Positions 44,402 to 54,441 of a stretch of DNA of 57,517 nucleotides are shown one piece after another. The stretch covers positions 1-57,517 of the forward strand of contig JAQWBQ010000018.1 of assembly GCA_028706295.1 (NCBI GenBank), given 5' to 3'. Below the pieces are notes generated by a model. It searched no databases. It was not told where the DNA came from and worked only from the letters and a program-made list of their open reading frames with translations. The translations under genes and the position numbers were made by a program. The DNA is from Bacteroidales bacterium (GTDB lineage: Bacteria; Bacteroidota; Bacteroidia; Bacteroidales; FEN-979). Position 1 is the first letter of the stretch; every line of letters begins with the position of its first letter.

Positions 44402-45050
44402 TGGAAGGTGCGGAATCGTCGACCAGGAATACGTAAAGTTCTTTCGGACCGTGAGCTCCCATGACCAGGGTCTTCTCGATGTCGGCGGTACGGCTTGGCC
44501 CGGTGATCAGGGATACCATCGACGGGTAGTTGTCCTTATATTTCTTTTTAATATTTGTGAAGGCATATTTCAGGTCGGGAACCAGTTGGGAAGCATAAGC
44601 AAGGATCAGGTGCACCTCGGGATAGACCATGATTTTCCTGCCCGGGTTCAGCCGGCTCGATACCATGACGCTTCCCAGGCGCGCGATCAGATACTCACAT
44701 CGGGTAATTCCGATTCTTGCATCAAGAATCGCTTCGGTATGCGCTTCAAAAGGTATCCCTCCCTGCCTGAGCAGATGGTGCAACTTCGGATCCTGGCAGT
44801 AAAGCACTCCCCACTCTTTTTCAACGATGAAGGATTGCAGGCTGCTGATAAATTCATCCTCACTTTCACAGTACACGAATTTTCCTGAAACCTTGACAAG
44901 CTCTTCCGCGAAAGTCACATCCATTGGTTCGGTCATCTCCCTGTAAATGTGGGATTCCTGATCAATGATCGGATAGGGAGGTTCGGTCTTTTCAATCAAG
45001 GCATCCCGGACCTTTTTCAGGATCTTTTCTCTTGAGGTGCTTTCTTCCAT
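44394..45050 (-). CDS. LUD (LutC/YkgG-like) domain protein
   Basis: The 218-residue protein matches the LUD domain, with the MGITRCEYLIARLGSVMV-like phrase (RIGITRCEYLIARLGS) and TGPSRTADIEKTLVMGAHGPKEL near the end. The ATG ending at 45050 is preferred because it gives the usual MEESTSREKIL helix start; a longer frame overlaps ftsH. LutC-type proteins take part in lactate oxidation with LutA and LutB, but neither is nearby. Here the gene sits between ftsH and cdsA with tight spacing. Its role in this operon is unknown. Confidence 0.85.
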   Translation of the reverse strand: MEESTSREKILKKVRDALIEKTEPPYPIIDQESHIYREMTEPMDVTFAEELVKVSGKFVYCESEDEFISSLQSFIVEKEWGVLYCQDPKLHHLLRQGGIPFEAHTEAILDARIGITRCEYLIARLGSVMVSSRLNPGRKIMVYPEVHLILAYASQLVPDLKYAFTNIKKKYKDNYPSMVSLITGPSRTADIEKTLVMGAHGPKELYVFLVDDSAPSNG

Positions 45051-45060
45051 CGCGATTGGT

Positions 45061-47082
45061 TTACGCAGTTTTTTGCTCCGTGTGCCCCGGGAGCAGATGC
45101 TCTTCTTCGCTGTCCCATGGTCGTTTTCCAAATATCGTTTCCAGGTCTTCCCGGAAGATCACCTCCCTTTCAAGTAGTAAATTGGCTAATTTTTCGAGGT
45201 TCTCTTTGTTTTCATTCAGAAGTTTTTTTGCCCTTTCATATGCCGATTCAACGATGGCTCTTACTTCCCGGTCGATCACCTCAGCGGTTTTTTCACTGTA
45301 CGGTTTCTGGAAGGCATACTCATTCTGGCCGGTGGAATCGTAAAAGCTGATATTCCCGATTTCCTTGTTGAGTCCGAAATAAACAACCATTGCATATGCC
45401 TGTTTGGTAACTTTCTCCAGATCGTTGAGCGCACCGGTCGATACTTTTCCGAAGAAGATCTCTTCCGAAGCTCTACCGCCAACAGCTGAAGTGATCTCAT
45501 CAAACATTTGTTCATAGGTCGTGATCTGCCTTTCCTCCGGTAAATACCATGCTGCTCCCAGCGCTTTCCCCCTGGGTACGATCGTGACCTTGACGAGGGG
45601 GTGGGCATACTGCAGCAGCCAGCTAACCGATGCATGTCCGGATTCATGATAGGCTATCACCTTTTTCTCGTGTGATGAGATGATTTTGTTTCGCTTTTCT
45701 AACCCACCGATGATCCTGTCGATGGCATCCAGAAAGTCCTGCTTTTCAATGATCGACTTGTTTTTTCGGGCAGCAATAAGGGCTGATTCATTGCAGACGT
45801 TGGCAATATCGGCTCCCGAGAAGCCCGGAGTCTGTTTTGCGAGGAAGTCGACGTTCAGTCCCGGATCAAGTTTTAAAGGTTTCAAATGGACTTTAAAAAT
45901 AGCCTTCCGTTCCTCAAGGTCAGGCAATTCGACATTGATTTGACGGTCAAACCTCCCGGCGCGCATAAGGGCCCGGTCGAGAATATCGGCCCGGTTGGTG
46001 GCCGCTAAAATGATAACCCCGGCATTGGTGCCGAATCCGTCCATTTCGGTGAGCAACTGATTCAGCGTATTTTCCCGTTCGTCGTTTGCTCCCGTTATGG
46101 CATTCCGGCCACGGGCGCGCCCAATAGCATCAATCTCATCGATAAATATGATACACGGGGCTTTTTCTTTGGCTTGCCGGAAGAGATCCCGCACCCTGCT
46201 GGCGCCAACGCCCACGAACATCTCAACAAAATCAGAACCTGAAATTGAAAAGAACGGAACTTTGGCTTCCCCGGCAACGGCTTTGGCAAGCAAGGTCTTC
46301 CCGGTACCCGGAGGACCGACCAAAAGTGCACCCTTTGGGATTTTTCCCCCCAGGTTCGTGTATTTGGAAGGGTTTTTCAGGAAATCGACGATCTCCATGA
46401 TCTCCACCTTGGCCTCTTCAAGCCCGGCTACGTCGTTAAAGGTGACACTCACGCTGGTGTCTTTATCGAAGAGGGTGGCCTTTGATTTTCCGATATTGAA
46501 GATCTGTCCGCCACCACCGCTTCCGCGACTCATGAACCGCATGATCAGAAACCAGGCCCCGATTAAAATCACGAGCGGAATCAGATAACTTAAAATGTCA
46601 CCCCACATATCTTTTCGCGTATCAGTGGAGGGAGGATAGGGGTATTGTTTCTGAAATTCACTGATCTGGGTTTGGGGAATGCTGTCGCGCCTCATCCTCG
46701 AAACAACGCTGTCGCGGGTGTCTTTAAGCAAACCGTGAAAGATCTCCTCCGATCCGACCTGATAAAAAAACTGCGGATTGGTTGATAAGTTTCCGGTTCC
46801 GAATCCTTTTTTATTGAATTCCTTGAAGGTGGTATCGTGGAGAATCTTGTCCTTCTTTATATAGATTTCTGCCTTTTCCTTATTGACAATCACGATCTTT
46901 TCAACATCCTGTTTCATCAGAAACTCTTCAAGTTTGGACCAGGAGATCTCTTTAACAGAACTGTTGTAATTCATAACCTGGAATGTGATGAAAATGATCC
47001 CCAGGATTGCATAGATCCAGTAAAAACTGAATTTTGGTTTTTTTACTTTGGGTGGAACAAATTTATTTTCTTTATCTGCCAT
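45061..47082 (-). CDS. ftsH: ATP-dependent zinc metalloprotease FtsH
   Basis: The 673-residue protein has two membrane helices (about 21-38 and 166-182) flanking a periplasmic domain. An AAA module follows with Walker A GPPGTGKT (256-263), Walker [12 protein letters not shown] and the second region of homology ([15 protein letters not shown]). The zinc site is HESGH (His479, Glu480, His483). It degrades membrane and some soluble proteins. It follows rsfS by 28 bases. Confidence 0.95.
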   Translation of the reverse strand: MADKENKFVPPKVKKPKFSFYWIYAILGIIFITFQVMNYNSSVKEISWSKLEEFLMKQDVEKIVIVNKEKAEIYIKKDKILHDTTFKEFNKKGFGTGNLSTNPQFFYQVGSEEIFHGLLKDTRDSVVSRMRRDSIPQTQISEFQKQYPYPPSTDTRKDMWGDILSYLIPLVILIGAWFLIMRFMSRGSGGGGQIFNIGKSKATLFDKDTSVSVTFNDVAGLEEAKVEIMEIVDFLKNPSKYTNLGGKIPKGALLVGPPGTGKTLLAKAVAGEAKVPFFSISGSDFVEMFVGVGASRVRDLFRQAKEKAPCIIFIDEIDAIGRARGRNAITGANDERENTLNQLLTEMDGFGTNAGVIILAATNRADILDRALMRAGRFDRQINVELPDLEERKAIFKVHLKPLKLDPGLNVDFLAKQTPGFSGADIANVCNESALIAARKNKSIIEKQDFLDAIDRIIGGLEKRNKIISSHEKKVIAYHESGHASVSWLLQYAHPLVKVTIVPRGKALGAAWYLPEERQITTYEQMFDEITSAVGGRASEEIFFGKVSTGALNDLEKVTKQAYAMVVYFGLNKEIGNISFYDSTGQNEYAFQKPYSEKTAEVIDREVRAIVESAYERAKKLLNENKENLEKLANLLLEREVIFREDLETIFGKRPWDSEEEHLLPGHTEQKTA

Positions 47083-47110
47083 TCTGTCGTGTTCAAGTAT
47101 AGTTCATGAT

Positions 47111-47488
47111 TCAATTCGCCACGGTATCTATCCGCCTGATCTCTGCATCGGCCCACAAATGCTCAAGGTTGTAGAATCTGCGCCGATGTTCCTGGAAAAT
47201 GTGGACAACCACGTTGCTGTAATCGATCAAAATCCATTCCGCATTTTTTAAGCCCTCCAAATGCCAGGGATTTATCCCGATTTTCTTTTTAACGGATGTG
47301 ATCACGTGATCGGCGATTGCTGTAACCTGGGTATTTGATGTGCCATGACAGATCACGAAGGTATCGCACAGCGCACCCGTAAGCCTTGTGAAATCAAGCA
47401 CTACCGGTTCCCATGCCTTTTTGTCGGCCATCGCATCGAGGATACTGGTCACTATCTCCTCCTGACTGTTTTTTTTACGTCGCGCCAT
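47111..47488 (-). CDS. rsfS: Ribosomal silencing factor RsfS
   Basis: The 125-residue protein matches RsfS, with ALCDTFVICHGTSNTQVTAIADHV and the DYSNVVVHIFQ segment. RsfS binds ribosomal protein uL14 and blocks subunit joining in poor conditions. It is the first gene of the ftsH-cdsA-psd operon and has a -7 box close upstream. Confidence 0.93.
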   Translation of the reverse strand: MARRKKNSQEEIVTSILDAMADKKAWEPVVLDFTRLTGALCDTFVICHGTSNTQVTAIADHVITSVKKKIGINPWHLEGLKNAEWILIDYSNVVVHIFQEHRRRFYNLEHLWADAEIRRIDTVAN

Positions 47489-47509
47489 CCGTAGATTCTA
47501 TGGTAAATG

Positions 47510-47517
47510 CAAAAATA
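47510..47517 (-). promoter_or_regulatory. Candidate -7 box of the rsfS operon
   Basis: The minus strand reads TATTTTTG, an exact TAnnTTTG match 21 bases before the rsfS ATG, between rsfS and the stop of the LOG-family gene. No TTTG was found at the -33 position. Confidence 0.48.
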
Positions 47518-47535
47518 ATGAAATTATTTGACTTC

Positions 47536-48246
47536 TTAGAAGTTAGGTTTCAGAGCATATGTTTTATAGAAATCGGTGATACAGGCAACGGCTTCTTCCG
47601 CATCATCCACCAGGGTGAAGATATTCAGATCGTCGGGAGTGATGTTTTTTTCAACCAGAACGGTGTTTTTCACCCAGTCGAGCAAACCTTGCCAGTAATC
47701 ACGGCGAACCAGCACGATGGGAAACCTGAGCAGTTTATGGGTCTGGATCAGGGTAATGGCTTCGGTTAATTCATCAAGGGTGCCAAAACCTCCCGGTAAT
47801 GCAATAAATCCCATCGAATACCGCATGAACATCGTTTTTCGAACATAGAAGTAGTTAAAGTTGATGAGTTTATTCCGGTCGATAAACGGATTGGGATTCT
47901 GTTCAAAGGGCAGGTTGATGTTCAGTCCGACCGACTTGCCTCCGGCAAAATGTGCCCCCTTGTTGGCGGCCTCCATGATCCCGGGTCCGCCACCCGTTAT
48001 GATACCGAAACCTGCTTTTGTTAGCAGGTATGCGATCTCCTCTGTCAGTTTATAATACTGATGAACGTCATGGGTCCGGGCGGAACCGAAAATGGAAACA
48101 CAGGGACCGATCCGGCTGAGCTTCTCGAATCCTTCTACCATTTCTGAGATTACCTTTAAAATCTCCCAGGTGTCCAGTGAAATGGTCTCCGACCAAGTTT
48201 TTGGCTGAAACGACGCTCTTAATTTTTCAATATCTTCCGTTTCCAT
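47536..48246 (-). CDS. TIGR00730/LOG family protein
   Basis: The 236-residue protein has the two family motifs, GGGPGIMEAANKGA and PGGFGTLDELTE, on a Rossmann-like fold. LOG proteins release cytokinin bases from riboside 5'-monophosphates in plants and some bacteria; in most bacteria the natural substrate is unclear and they are often mislabelled lysine decarboxylases. It lies 44 bases after uvrA and 47 bases before rsfS in the same direction. Confidence 0.9.
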   Translation of the reverse strand: METEDIEKLRASFQPKTWSETISLDTWEILKVISEMVEGFEKLSRIGPCVSIFGSARTHDVHQYYKLTEEIAYLLTKAGFGIITGGGPGIMEAANKGAHFAGGKSVGLNINLPFEQNPNPFIDRNKLINFNYFYVRKTMFMRYSMGFIALPGGFGTLDELTEAITLIQTHKLLRFPIVLVRRDYWQGLLDWVKNTVLVEKNITPDDLNIFTLVDDAEEAVACITDFYKTYALKPNF

Positions 48247-48290
48247 GATCTTTCCTTTAAATTTGATATTCCTGCTTATCTGCTCAACGA

Positions 48291-51113
48291 TTAATTACCG
48301 AAAAGAATCTTTTTTAAATAGATTGCGGTGAAGCTCCCGGGATGTTTGGCAATGGTTTCCGGCGTTCCGGTTGCAATGATTTCTCCACCGCGTTCACCCC
48401 CTTCAGGCCCCAAATCAATAATGTGATCGGCAACTTTGATTACCTCCATGTTGTGTTCAATAACCAACACGGTATTTCCTTTTGCCACCAGTTTGTTCAA
48501 TACAGATAGCAGCACTTTAACATCCTCGAAGTGCAGGCCGGTCGTGGGTTCATCCATGATGTACAGCGTGTTTCCGGTGTCGGTTTTCGAAAGCTCCGTT
48601 GCCAGTTTTACCCGTTGGGCTTCACCCCCCGATAGGGTGGTCGACTGCTGACCGAGGGTTATGTAACCCAGGCCCACTTCATTCAGGGTCTTTATTTTGT
48701 GAACAATGAAGGGGACATGTTCAAAGAACTCAACCGCCTGTTCAATGGTCATATTCAGGACATCGTTGACCGATTTACCTTTATACCTGACTTCCAGGGT
48801 TTCCCGGTTGTATCTTCTTCCGTGACAGGTCTCGCAAGGCACGTAAACATCGGGGAGAAAATTCATCTCAATAACGCGGAGTCCGGCTCCTTTACACGTC
48901 TCACATCTTCCTCCTTTGACATTGAAAGAAAATCGACCCGGCAGATATCCCCTCGCTTTGGATTCGGGAAGGCCGGCAAACAACTTCCTGATCTCATCAA
49001 AAACCTTGGTATAGGTAGCCGGATTCGATCGTGGGGTCCGACCGATCGGCGATTGATCAATTTCGATTACTTTATCGATATTTTTCAGTCCCTCAATCGA
49101 TGAATAGGGTAGGGGATTCGCCTCCGACCGGTAAAAATGTTTGCTCAGAATCGGGTAAAGGGTCTCATTGATCAGGGATGATTTCCCGCTTCCCGACAAC
49201 CCGGTGATGCAAACCAGCTTCCCGAGGGGAAGCACCAGATCGACATTCTTCAGGTTATTTCCTTTTGCCCCTTTTAACACCAGTGACTTCCCATTTCCGG
49301 GTCTGCGTCCGGCGGGGATGTCTATTTTTTTGATGCCGCTCAGATACAATCCTGTCAGGTGTTTGCTTTTCATGATTTCCTGCGGAGACCCTTGCGCAAC
49401 AATCTTTCCGCCGTGAACACCGGCGCCGGGACCGATATCAATGACATGGTCGGCAGCCAGGATGGTTTCCTGATCGTGTTCCACGACGATCACCGAATTA
49501 CCGGCATCGCGCAGGCTTTTTAATGCCTGGATCAGCCGCATATTATCGTGCTGGTGGAGGCCGATACTGGGTTCATCAAGAATGTATAGTACACCGACGA
49601 GTTGCGAACCGATCTGTGTTGCCAGACGGATGCGCTGGCTTTCTCCACCCGATAAACTTCTCGCGGTGCGGTTCAGCGTCAGGTAGCCAATGCCTACATC
49701 GAGAAGGAATTGGATTCGTGTTCTGATCTCACGGATAATCTCGTAGGCAATTGTCTTTTTCCGCTCATCCAGACGATCCGGGAGCAGGTCAATCCAGCGT
49801 TGAAGATTTACCAGGTCAGTTTCGGCCAGTTCGGAAATATTCTTCTCTCCGATCCGGAAGTACAGGGATTGTTTCTTCAATCGTGTGCCGCCACATTCAG
49901 GACATACCTTACGGTTCATGAAGTTACCAGCCCATTTCACAAGTCCGGCCGGGGCATTCTCTATCGACTGGGAGGTAATGAAATTAATGATCCCTTCGTA
50001 ATTCATCGAATAACTTGAAGTAACCCCAAGGTATTCGTTTTTTACCTTGAAAACCTCGTCGGAACCATACAGGATGACGTCGATCGCATGTTCGCTGATC
50101 TCCGACAACGGCGTGTTGATGTCAAAACCGTATTTTTCCCCGATGGCCTCTATTTGCTTGAAAATCCATGAATTTTTATACTCACCGATCGGTACAATTG
50201 CTCCTTTACGGATGGTTTTCGAGGGATCGGGAATGATCTTGTTAAGGTCAATTTCAGAAATAGTACCAAGGCCGTTGCATTTCGGACAGGCGCCATAGGG
50301 TGAATTAAAGGAAAACGAATTCGGCTCAGGTTCATCATAAGATATCCCGGTTGTAGGGCACATCAATAATTTGCTGAAATGCCTAGGGATACCGGTTTCC
50401 TGATCCAGCACCATAATCACATCCTTGCCATGTTTCATGGCTGTTTTAACCGAGCCCGAAAGCCGTTGCTTCGATCCGGATTTCACCGTGATCTGATCCA
50501 CAACGATCTCGATATCGTGAATCTTGTACCGGTCGAGTTGCATGCCCAGGGTTATCTCGCGGATTTCCCCATCGACCCGCATATTCAGAAAGCCCTGTTT
50601 TCTGACTTGTTCGAATAACTCACGGTAATGACCTTTACGGCCTTTTACAACGGGAGCCAGGAGCCGGATGTCCCTGCCATCATATTCCGAGAGGATTAGC
50701 GAGATGATCTGGTCTTCGGTATATCTGACCATCAGCTCGCCTGTATTCATCGAATAGGCATCAGCAATCCGTGCAAACAGCAGACGAAGAAAATCGTAAA
50801 TCTCGGTGATGGTGCCCACGGTCGACCGGGGATTCCGGTTGGTGGTTTTTTGCTCAATGGCAATGACCGGACTCAGGCCGTTGATTTTATCCACATCCGG
50901 GCGTTCGAGGTTCCCGATAAATTGGCGTGCATATGCTGAAAAGGTCTCCATATACCGCCGTTGGCCTTCGGAATAGATTGTGTCGAACGCCAGCGAAGAT
51001 TTCCCGCTTCCGCTGAGACCGGTGAAGACAACCAGTTTCTTCCTGGGAATTGCCAGGTCGACGTTCCGTAGATTGTGAACCCGTGCTCCGAATACCTCTA
51101 AAAAATCTTCCAC
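48291..51113 (-). CDS. uvrA: Excinuclease ABC subunit UvrA
   Basis: The 940-residue protein has both ABC ATPase modules: Walker A GLSGSGKSSLAFDT and GLSGSGKSSLINET, signatures LSGGESQRIRLATQIG and LSGGEAQRVKLATEL, and two zinc modules (CPECGGTRL; CETCKGAGL with CETCHGRRY). It recognises DNA damage in nucleotide excision repair. uvrB and uvrC are not in the window. It starts 23 bases after the lytic transglycosylase gene. Confidence 0.96.
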   Translation of the reverse strand: MEDFLEVFGARVHNLRNVDLAIPRKKLVVFTGLSGSGKSSLAFDTIYSEGQRRYMETFSAYARQFIGNLERPDVDKINGLSPVIAIEQKTTNRNPRSTVGTITEIYDFLRLLFARIADAYSMNTGELMVRYTEDQIISLILSEYDGRDIRLLAPVVKGRKGHYRELFEQVRKQGFLNMRVDGEIREITLGMQLDRYKIHDIEIVVDQITVKSGSKQRLSGSVKTAMKHGKDVIMVLDQETGIPRHFSKLLMCPTTGISYDEPEPNSFSFNSPYGACPKCNGLGTISEIDLNKIIPDPSKTIRKGAIVPIGEYKNSWIFKQIEAIGEKYGFDINTPLSEISEHAIDVILYGSDEVFKVKNEYLGVTSSYSMNYEGIINFITSQSIENAPAGLVKWAGNFMNRKVCPECGGTRLKKQSLYFRIGEKNISELAETDLVNLQRWIDLLPDRLDERKKTIAYEIIREIRTRIQFLLDVGIGYLTLNRTARSLSGGESQRIRLATQIGSQLVGVLYILDEPSIGLHQHDNMRLIQALKSLRDAGNSVIVVEHDQETILAADHVIDIGPGAGVHGGKIVAQGSPQEIMKSKHLTGLYLSGIKKIDIPAGRRPGNGKSLVLKGAKGNNLKNVDLVLPLGKLVCITGLSGSGKSSLINETLYPILSKHFYRSEANPLPYSSIEGLKNIDKVIEIDQSPIGRTPRSNPATYTKVFDEIRKLFAGLPESKARGYLPGRFSFNVKGGRCETCKGAGLRVIEMNFLPDVYVPCETCHGRRYNRETLEVRYKGKSVNDVLNMTIEQAVEFFEHVPFIVHKIKTLNEVGLGYITLGQQSTTLSGGEAQRVKLATELSKTDTGNTLYIMDEPTTGLHFEDVKVLLSVLNKLVAKGNTVLVIEHNMEVIKVADHIIDLGPEGGERGGEIIATGTPETIAKHPGSFTAIYLKKILFGN

Positions 51114-51136
51114 CAGGCTTTCAGATTTTGTGATTA

Positions 51137-52141
51137 TCAGTGAACCTCATGGATCTTCAAAGTATCATTGAAAAAATGATCCGGGACAGTCACTTTTTTC
51201 ATCACAGATTTATAGGATAGCGCTCCTTCCTGAGGAATGAGAAAAATATATTGTTTATGAGTTTTGTTCGGCAGTGTGTAACTTTGGATCCATGGGTTCA
51301 TTTCACGTAATATCCGGTAATTGATGCCCTGGCGCTTGGCAAAGGCAGGTAAATTTTCAATCGGGGTGTCGACGGTGATTTGTTTGCATGAAAAAGGTTG
51401 GTAAAAATCCGATTCACGCAAGTAAAAACCATACTTTACTGGATGGTTATATACCTCTTTTATTGCCAGAATCCGGTAGAGGTACCGCGAGGTTTCATCA
51501 TTCAGAAAAAGGTCGTAATACGATGCAACCTGTTGTTTTTCCAGTGCGCGGTCAAGTCCGTCCATTCCCCGGTTGTAAGAGGCTGCCACAAGGGTCCAGT
51601 TCCTGAAGCCCGAATATGCAGTTCTGAAATAGTCGCAGGCGGCTTCCGTGGCCTTTACCATGTTATACCGTTCATCAATATTGTCGTTGATCTCCAATCC
51701 GTGTTTCTGGCCGGTCGCCTTCATGATTTGCCAGTAACCCTCAGCGCCAGCGGGGGATACCGTGTTGAGGAGATTACTCTCAGCCAGCGCCAGGAACTTG
51801 AAATCATCGGGAATCCCGTTCTTCTTTAAAATGGGTTCAATTACCGGAAACCAACGGTGGGCGCGTTTGAACATCATCAGAGAACTGGAATGCATAAAGG
51901 TGGCGGCGAAGATTTCACGTTCAAAGGCTTCCCGAACATAGATCAGATCAAGAGGCACGCTTTCGCCCGAGAAGTTCGCTTTTTCAGGTATCTCGGGAGC
52001 GAAAATCTTGGTGTGACGGTAAAACAGTGCATTATATTCCCGGTCCGGGTCGCTTTTATGATCCAGCGCACAAATGAATATCAGCGCACCAACAATCACC
52101 AGGATAAGGAATCCGGAGATAAATAAAATTTTACGGAACAT
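51137..52141 (-). CDS. Membrane-anchored lytic transglycosylase (MltD/Slt type)
   Basis: The 334-residue protein has an N-terminal membrane helix (about 3-22) and a goose-type lysozyme/SLT domain with the catalytic Glu in ALAESNLLN, then SPAGAEGYWQIM and ASYNRGMDGL. A C-terminal region (NLPAFAKRQGINYRILREMNPWI) looks like a degenerate LysM unit. It would cleave peptidoglycan with formation of 1,6-anhydro ends. The ATG ending at 52141 is preferred to an in-frame start 30 bases upstream because MFRKILF begins the membrane helix. Confidence 0.87.
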   Translation of the reverse strand: MFRKILFISGFLILVIVGALIFICALDHKSDPDREYNALFYRHTKIFAPEIPEKANFSGESVPLDLIYVREAFEREIFAATFMHSSSLMMFKRAHRWFPVIEPILKKNGIPDDFKFLALAESNLLNTVSPAGAEGYWQIMKATGQKHGLEINDNIDERYNMVKATEAACDYFRTAYSGFRNWTLVAASYNRGMDGLDRALEKQQVASYYDLFLNDETSRYLYRILAIKEVYNHPVKYGFYLRESDFYQPFSCKQITVDTPIENLPAFAKRQGINYRILREMNPWIQSYTLPNKTHKQYIFLIPQEGALSYKSVMKKVTVPDHFFNDTLKIHEVH

Positions 52142-52186
52142 GGTATTTTTCGATATCGGGCCGATCAGCACAGCCGTTGTGGTTTG

Positions 52187-52729
52187 CTAAAATGGTGAAA
52201 CGAGATTTTTGAAAAAAGGAGAAACTGTATCTTTTTCAGAAATTACCGGATGGTTAATTCCCCAGTTAATATTCAGATCCGGATCATTCCACCGGATGCT
52301 GCCCTCTGATTCTTTGTTGAAAACCTGTGTGCATTTGTAAAAGAAGATGGTATCGTCCTCCAGGGTGGCAAAGCCATGTGCGAAGCCGACCGGGATCCAG
52401 TACATCAGCTTGTTTTGTCCCGAAAGCACGATCGACTCCCATTTTCCGTATGTCGGTGAATCCTTCCGAATATCGACTGCGACATCGAGTACTGAACCCC
52501 GCATTACCCTGACCAGTTTTCCCTGGGCATAAGGAGGCTTTTGGAAATGAAGCCCGCGAAGCACACCGGATTTTGACTTCGACTCGTTGTCCTGCATGAA
52601 TTGCAATTCGAGCCCCAGGTTCCTGAATTTCTCATAATTGAAGGATTCGAAAAAATAGCCCCGCACATCTTCAAAAACATCCGGTTTTATAATCAGTAAA
52701 CCTTCCAACGGTGTCTTGATAATCTCCAT
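52187..52729 (-). CDS. rfbC: dTDP-4-dehydrorhamnose 3,5-epimerase
   Basis: The 180-residue protein matches RfbC/RmlC: GVLRGLHFQKPPYAQGKLV with the catalytic His, VLDVAVDIRKDSPTYG, and PVGFAHGFATL. It epimerises the keto sugar in dTDP-L-rhamnose synthesis. Both ATGs ending at 52735 and 52729 are possible; MEIIKTPLEGL fits the family better. rfbA, rfbB and rfbD are not in this window, so the gene is separated from its pathway. Confidence 0.93.
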   Translation of the reverse strand: MEIIKTPLEGLLIIKPDVFEDVRGYFFESFNYEKFRNLGLELQFMQDNESKSKSGVLRGLHFQKPPYAQGKLVRVMRGSVLDVAVDIRKDSPTYGKWESIVLSGQNKLMYWIPVGFAHGFATLEDDTIFFYKCTQVFNKESEGSIRWNDPDLNINWGINHPVISEKDTVSPFFKNLVSPF

Positions 52730-52799
52730 AAACAATGTTTTAGTTGATCATTCCAATTCAACCATCCTGTTCAAATCGAGCATCAGCAGTCGCTCTTTC

Positions 52800-54188
52800 C
52801 TATAGATGCACCGTTTGCCCGTAAGCGTGGGCGACGGCTTCCATAATTGCTTCACTGAGTGTGGGGTGAGGGTGGACCGATTCCATGATCTCACGGCCGG
52901 TAGTCTCCAGTTTACGGGCTACCACGACTTCAGAGATCATCTCCGTTACATTCTCCCCGATCATGTGCGCTCCAAGCCATTCACCATATTTTGCATCAAA
53001 AATCACCTTGATAAAACCTTCACGAGCTCCCGATGCAGTGGCTTTACCGGAGGCTGTAAATGGAAATTTTCCAACCAGGATTTCATATCCGGCCTCTTTG
53101 GCGGATTTTTCTGTGTGTCCGACTGAAGCAATTTCGGGATGGGTATAGGTGCAACCGGGGATATTGCCATAATCAAGCGGTTCTACCGGCAGTCCGGCAA
53201 TTTTTTCGACGCAGGTAATCGCTTCATGTGAAGCAACATGGGCCAACGCCGGGCCTTTCACAATATCTCCGATCGCGTAATATCCCTCAATGACCGTCCG
53301 GTAAAAATCATCCACAACAACCTTCCCTTTTTCCGTGGTTATGCCAACATCTTCCAGGCCGATTCCTTCCAGGTTGGAAGCGATGCCGACGGCCGAAAGA
53401 ACCACGTCGCTCTCAATGATTTCGACACCCTTCTTGGTGCTGACGATGACCTTGCATCCGTTTTCGCTCTTTTCAGCCGATTCGACCGTGACGCCCGTCA
53501 TGACCTTCATCCCGGCTTTTTTAAAGGATCTTTCCAGGGTCTTTGAGACTTCCTCATCTTCAACCGGAACAATATTGGGAAGCAATTCAATCAGGGTCAC
53601 CTTGGTCCCGATGGTTTGGTAAAACCATGCGAATTCTGATCCGATGGCTCCGGACCCGATTACAACCATGGTTTTAGGTTGTTCGGGGAGGGTCATGGCT
53701 TCCCGGTATCCGAAAATCCGGATCCCGTCCTGCTTGATGTTAGGCAACTGCCGGGAACGCGCCCCTGTGGCAAGGATAATGTGATTGGCTGCATATTCTG
53801 ATCCCAGGCCGTTGGCGTCGGTCACCTCAACGATTTTACCGGGTTTTACTTTCCCGGTTCCCGTGATCTGGTCGACCTTGTACTTTTTCAAAAGAAACTG
53901 CACTCCTTTGCTCATCGATTCAGCAACATTCCGGCTGCGGGTGACCATGGCGCTGAAGTTCACTTTTGGCTCCTCGGCAATTACCCCATAATCGGCTGCA
54001 TGCTGAACATATTGAAATACGGAGGCGCTTTTTAACAGAGCTTTGGTAGGAATACAGCCCCAGTTCAGGCAGATTCCCCCTACTTCGGCTTTTTCCACAA
54101 CGGCGGTTCTGAATCCCAGCTGGGAAGCCCTGATCGCTGCAACATATCCGCCGGGTCCGCTGCCAATAACAATAATATCGTAATTCAT
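52800..54188 (-). CDS. lpdA: Dihydrolipoyl dehydrogenase
   Basis: The 462-residue flavoprotein has the N-terminal FAD motif IGSGPGGYVAAIRA, the redox disulfide GGICLNWGCIPTK, an NAD-binding motif VVIGSGAIGSEFA and the C-terminal catalytic HPHPTLSE. It reoxidises dihydrolipoamide in pyruvate or branched-chain keto acid dehydrogenase or the glycine cleavage system. No partner subunits are nearby. It is the first gene of a minus-strand run that continues through rfbC. Confidence 0.95.
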   Translation of the reverse strand: MNYDIIVIGSGPGGYVAAIRASQLGFRTAVVEKAEVGGICLNWGCIPTKALLKSASVFQYVQHAADYGVIAEEPKVNFSAMVTRSRNVAESMSKGVQFLLKKYKVDQITGTGKVKPGKIVEVTDANGLGSEYAANHIILATGARSRQLPNIKQDGIRIFGYREAMTLPEQPKTMVVIGSGAIGSEFAWFYQTIGTKVTLIELLPNIVPVEDEEVSKTLERSFKKAGMKVMTGVTVESAEKSENGCKVIVSTKKGVEIIESDVVLSAVGIASNLEGIGLEDVGITTEKGKVVVDDFYRTVIEGYYAIGDIVKGPALAHVASHEAITCVEKIAGLPVEPLDYGNIPGCTYTHPEIASVGHTEKSAKEAGYEILVGKFPFTASGKATASGAREGFIKVIFDAKYGEWLGAHMIGENVTEMISEVVVARKLETTGREIMESVHPHPTLSEAIMEAVAHAYGQTVHL

Positions 54189-54441
54189 AATGGTTCGGAT
54201 TTAAACTGCGAAATTAAGAAAAATTAACCGTTTCAGAGGGTATTGCAAATCTGATTTTTACATCCCTGCTACTTCAGGTGTATAATTAATTATCAAGACG
54301 TTACTGCAAATACTGAATATTTTTCAGTTAAATCCGGCGACGGCTCCTTCAGGATGCCTGTTTTCTGAACCCCGTCGGGGTGAATTATTTTGTAATTTAA
54401 AATATGTTATTAAATTTATCCGCTCAAACAATCTTTCAAAG
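54189..54441. other. Divergent intergenic region between lpdA and the PLP enzyme gene
   Basis: This 253-base AT-rich gap holds two hairpins, ACTGAA/TTCAGT (54312-54328, loop 5) and ACCCC/GGGGT (54369-54381, loop 3). A promoter-like pair for the plus-strand gene lies at 54389-54418. The hairpins lie upstream of that promoter and neither is followed by a T run. A clear lpdA promoter was not found. Confidence 0.6.
54389..54418 (+). promoter_or_regulatory. Candidate promoter of the PLP enzyme-thrC genes
   Basis: TTTG (54389-54392), 18 bases, then TAAATTTA (54411-54418). The -33 match is exact; the -7 box differs from TAnnTTTG at the last base. It lies 23 bases before the ATG at 54442. Confidence 0.38.

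Noticed and set aside
48291-54188. Treating lpdA to uvrA as one operon.
   Set aside because: Spacing is short and direction is shared, but functions are unrelated and no promoter or terminator evidence settles it.
54289-54360. A possible SAM riboswitch before the Cys/Met PLP enzyme gene (TTATCAAGA followed by TCCGGCGAC).
   Set aside because: The start resembles the SAM-I opening, but the conserved P2/P4 parts and the closing strand are missing, and the better promoter match lies downstream of it, so it would not be in the transcript.
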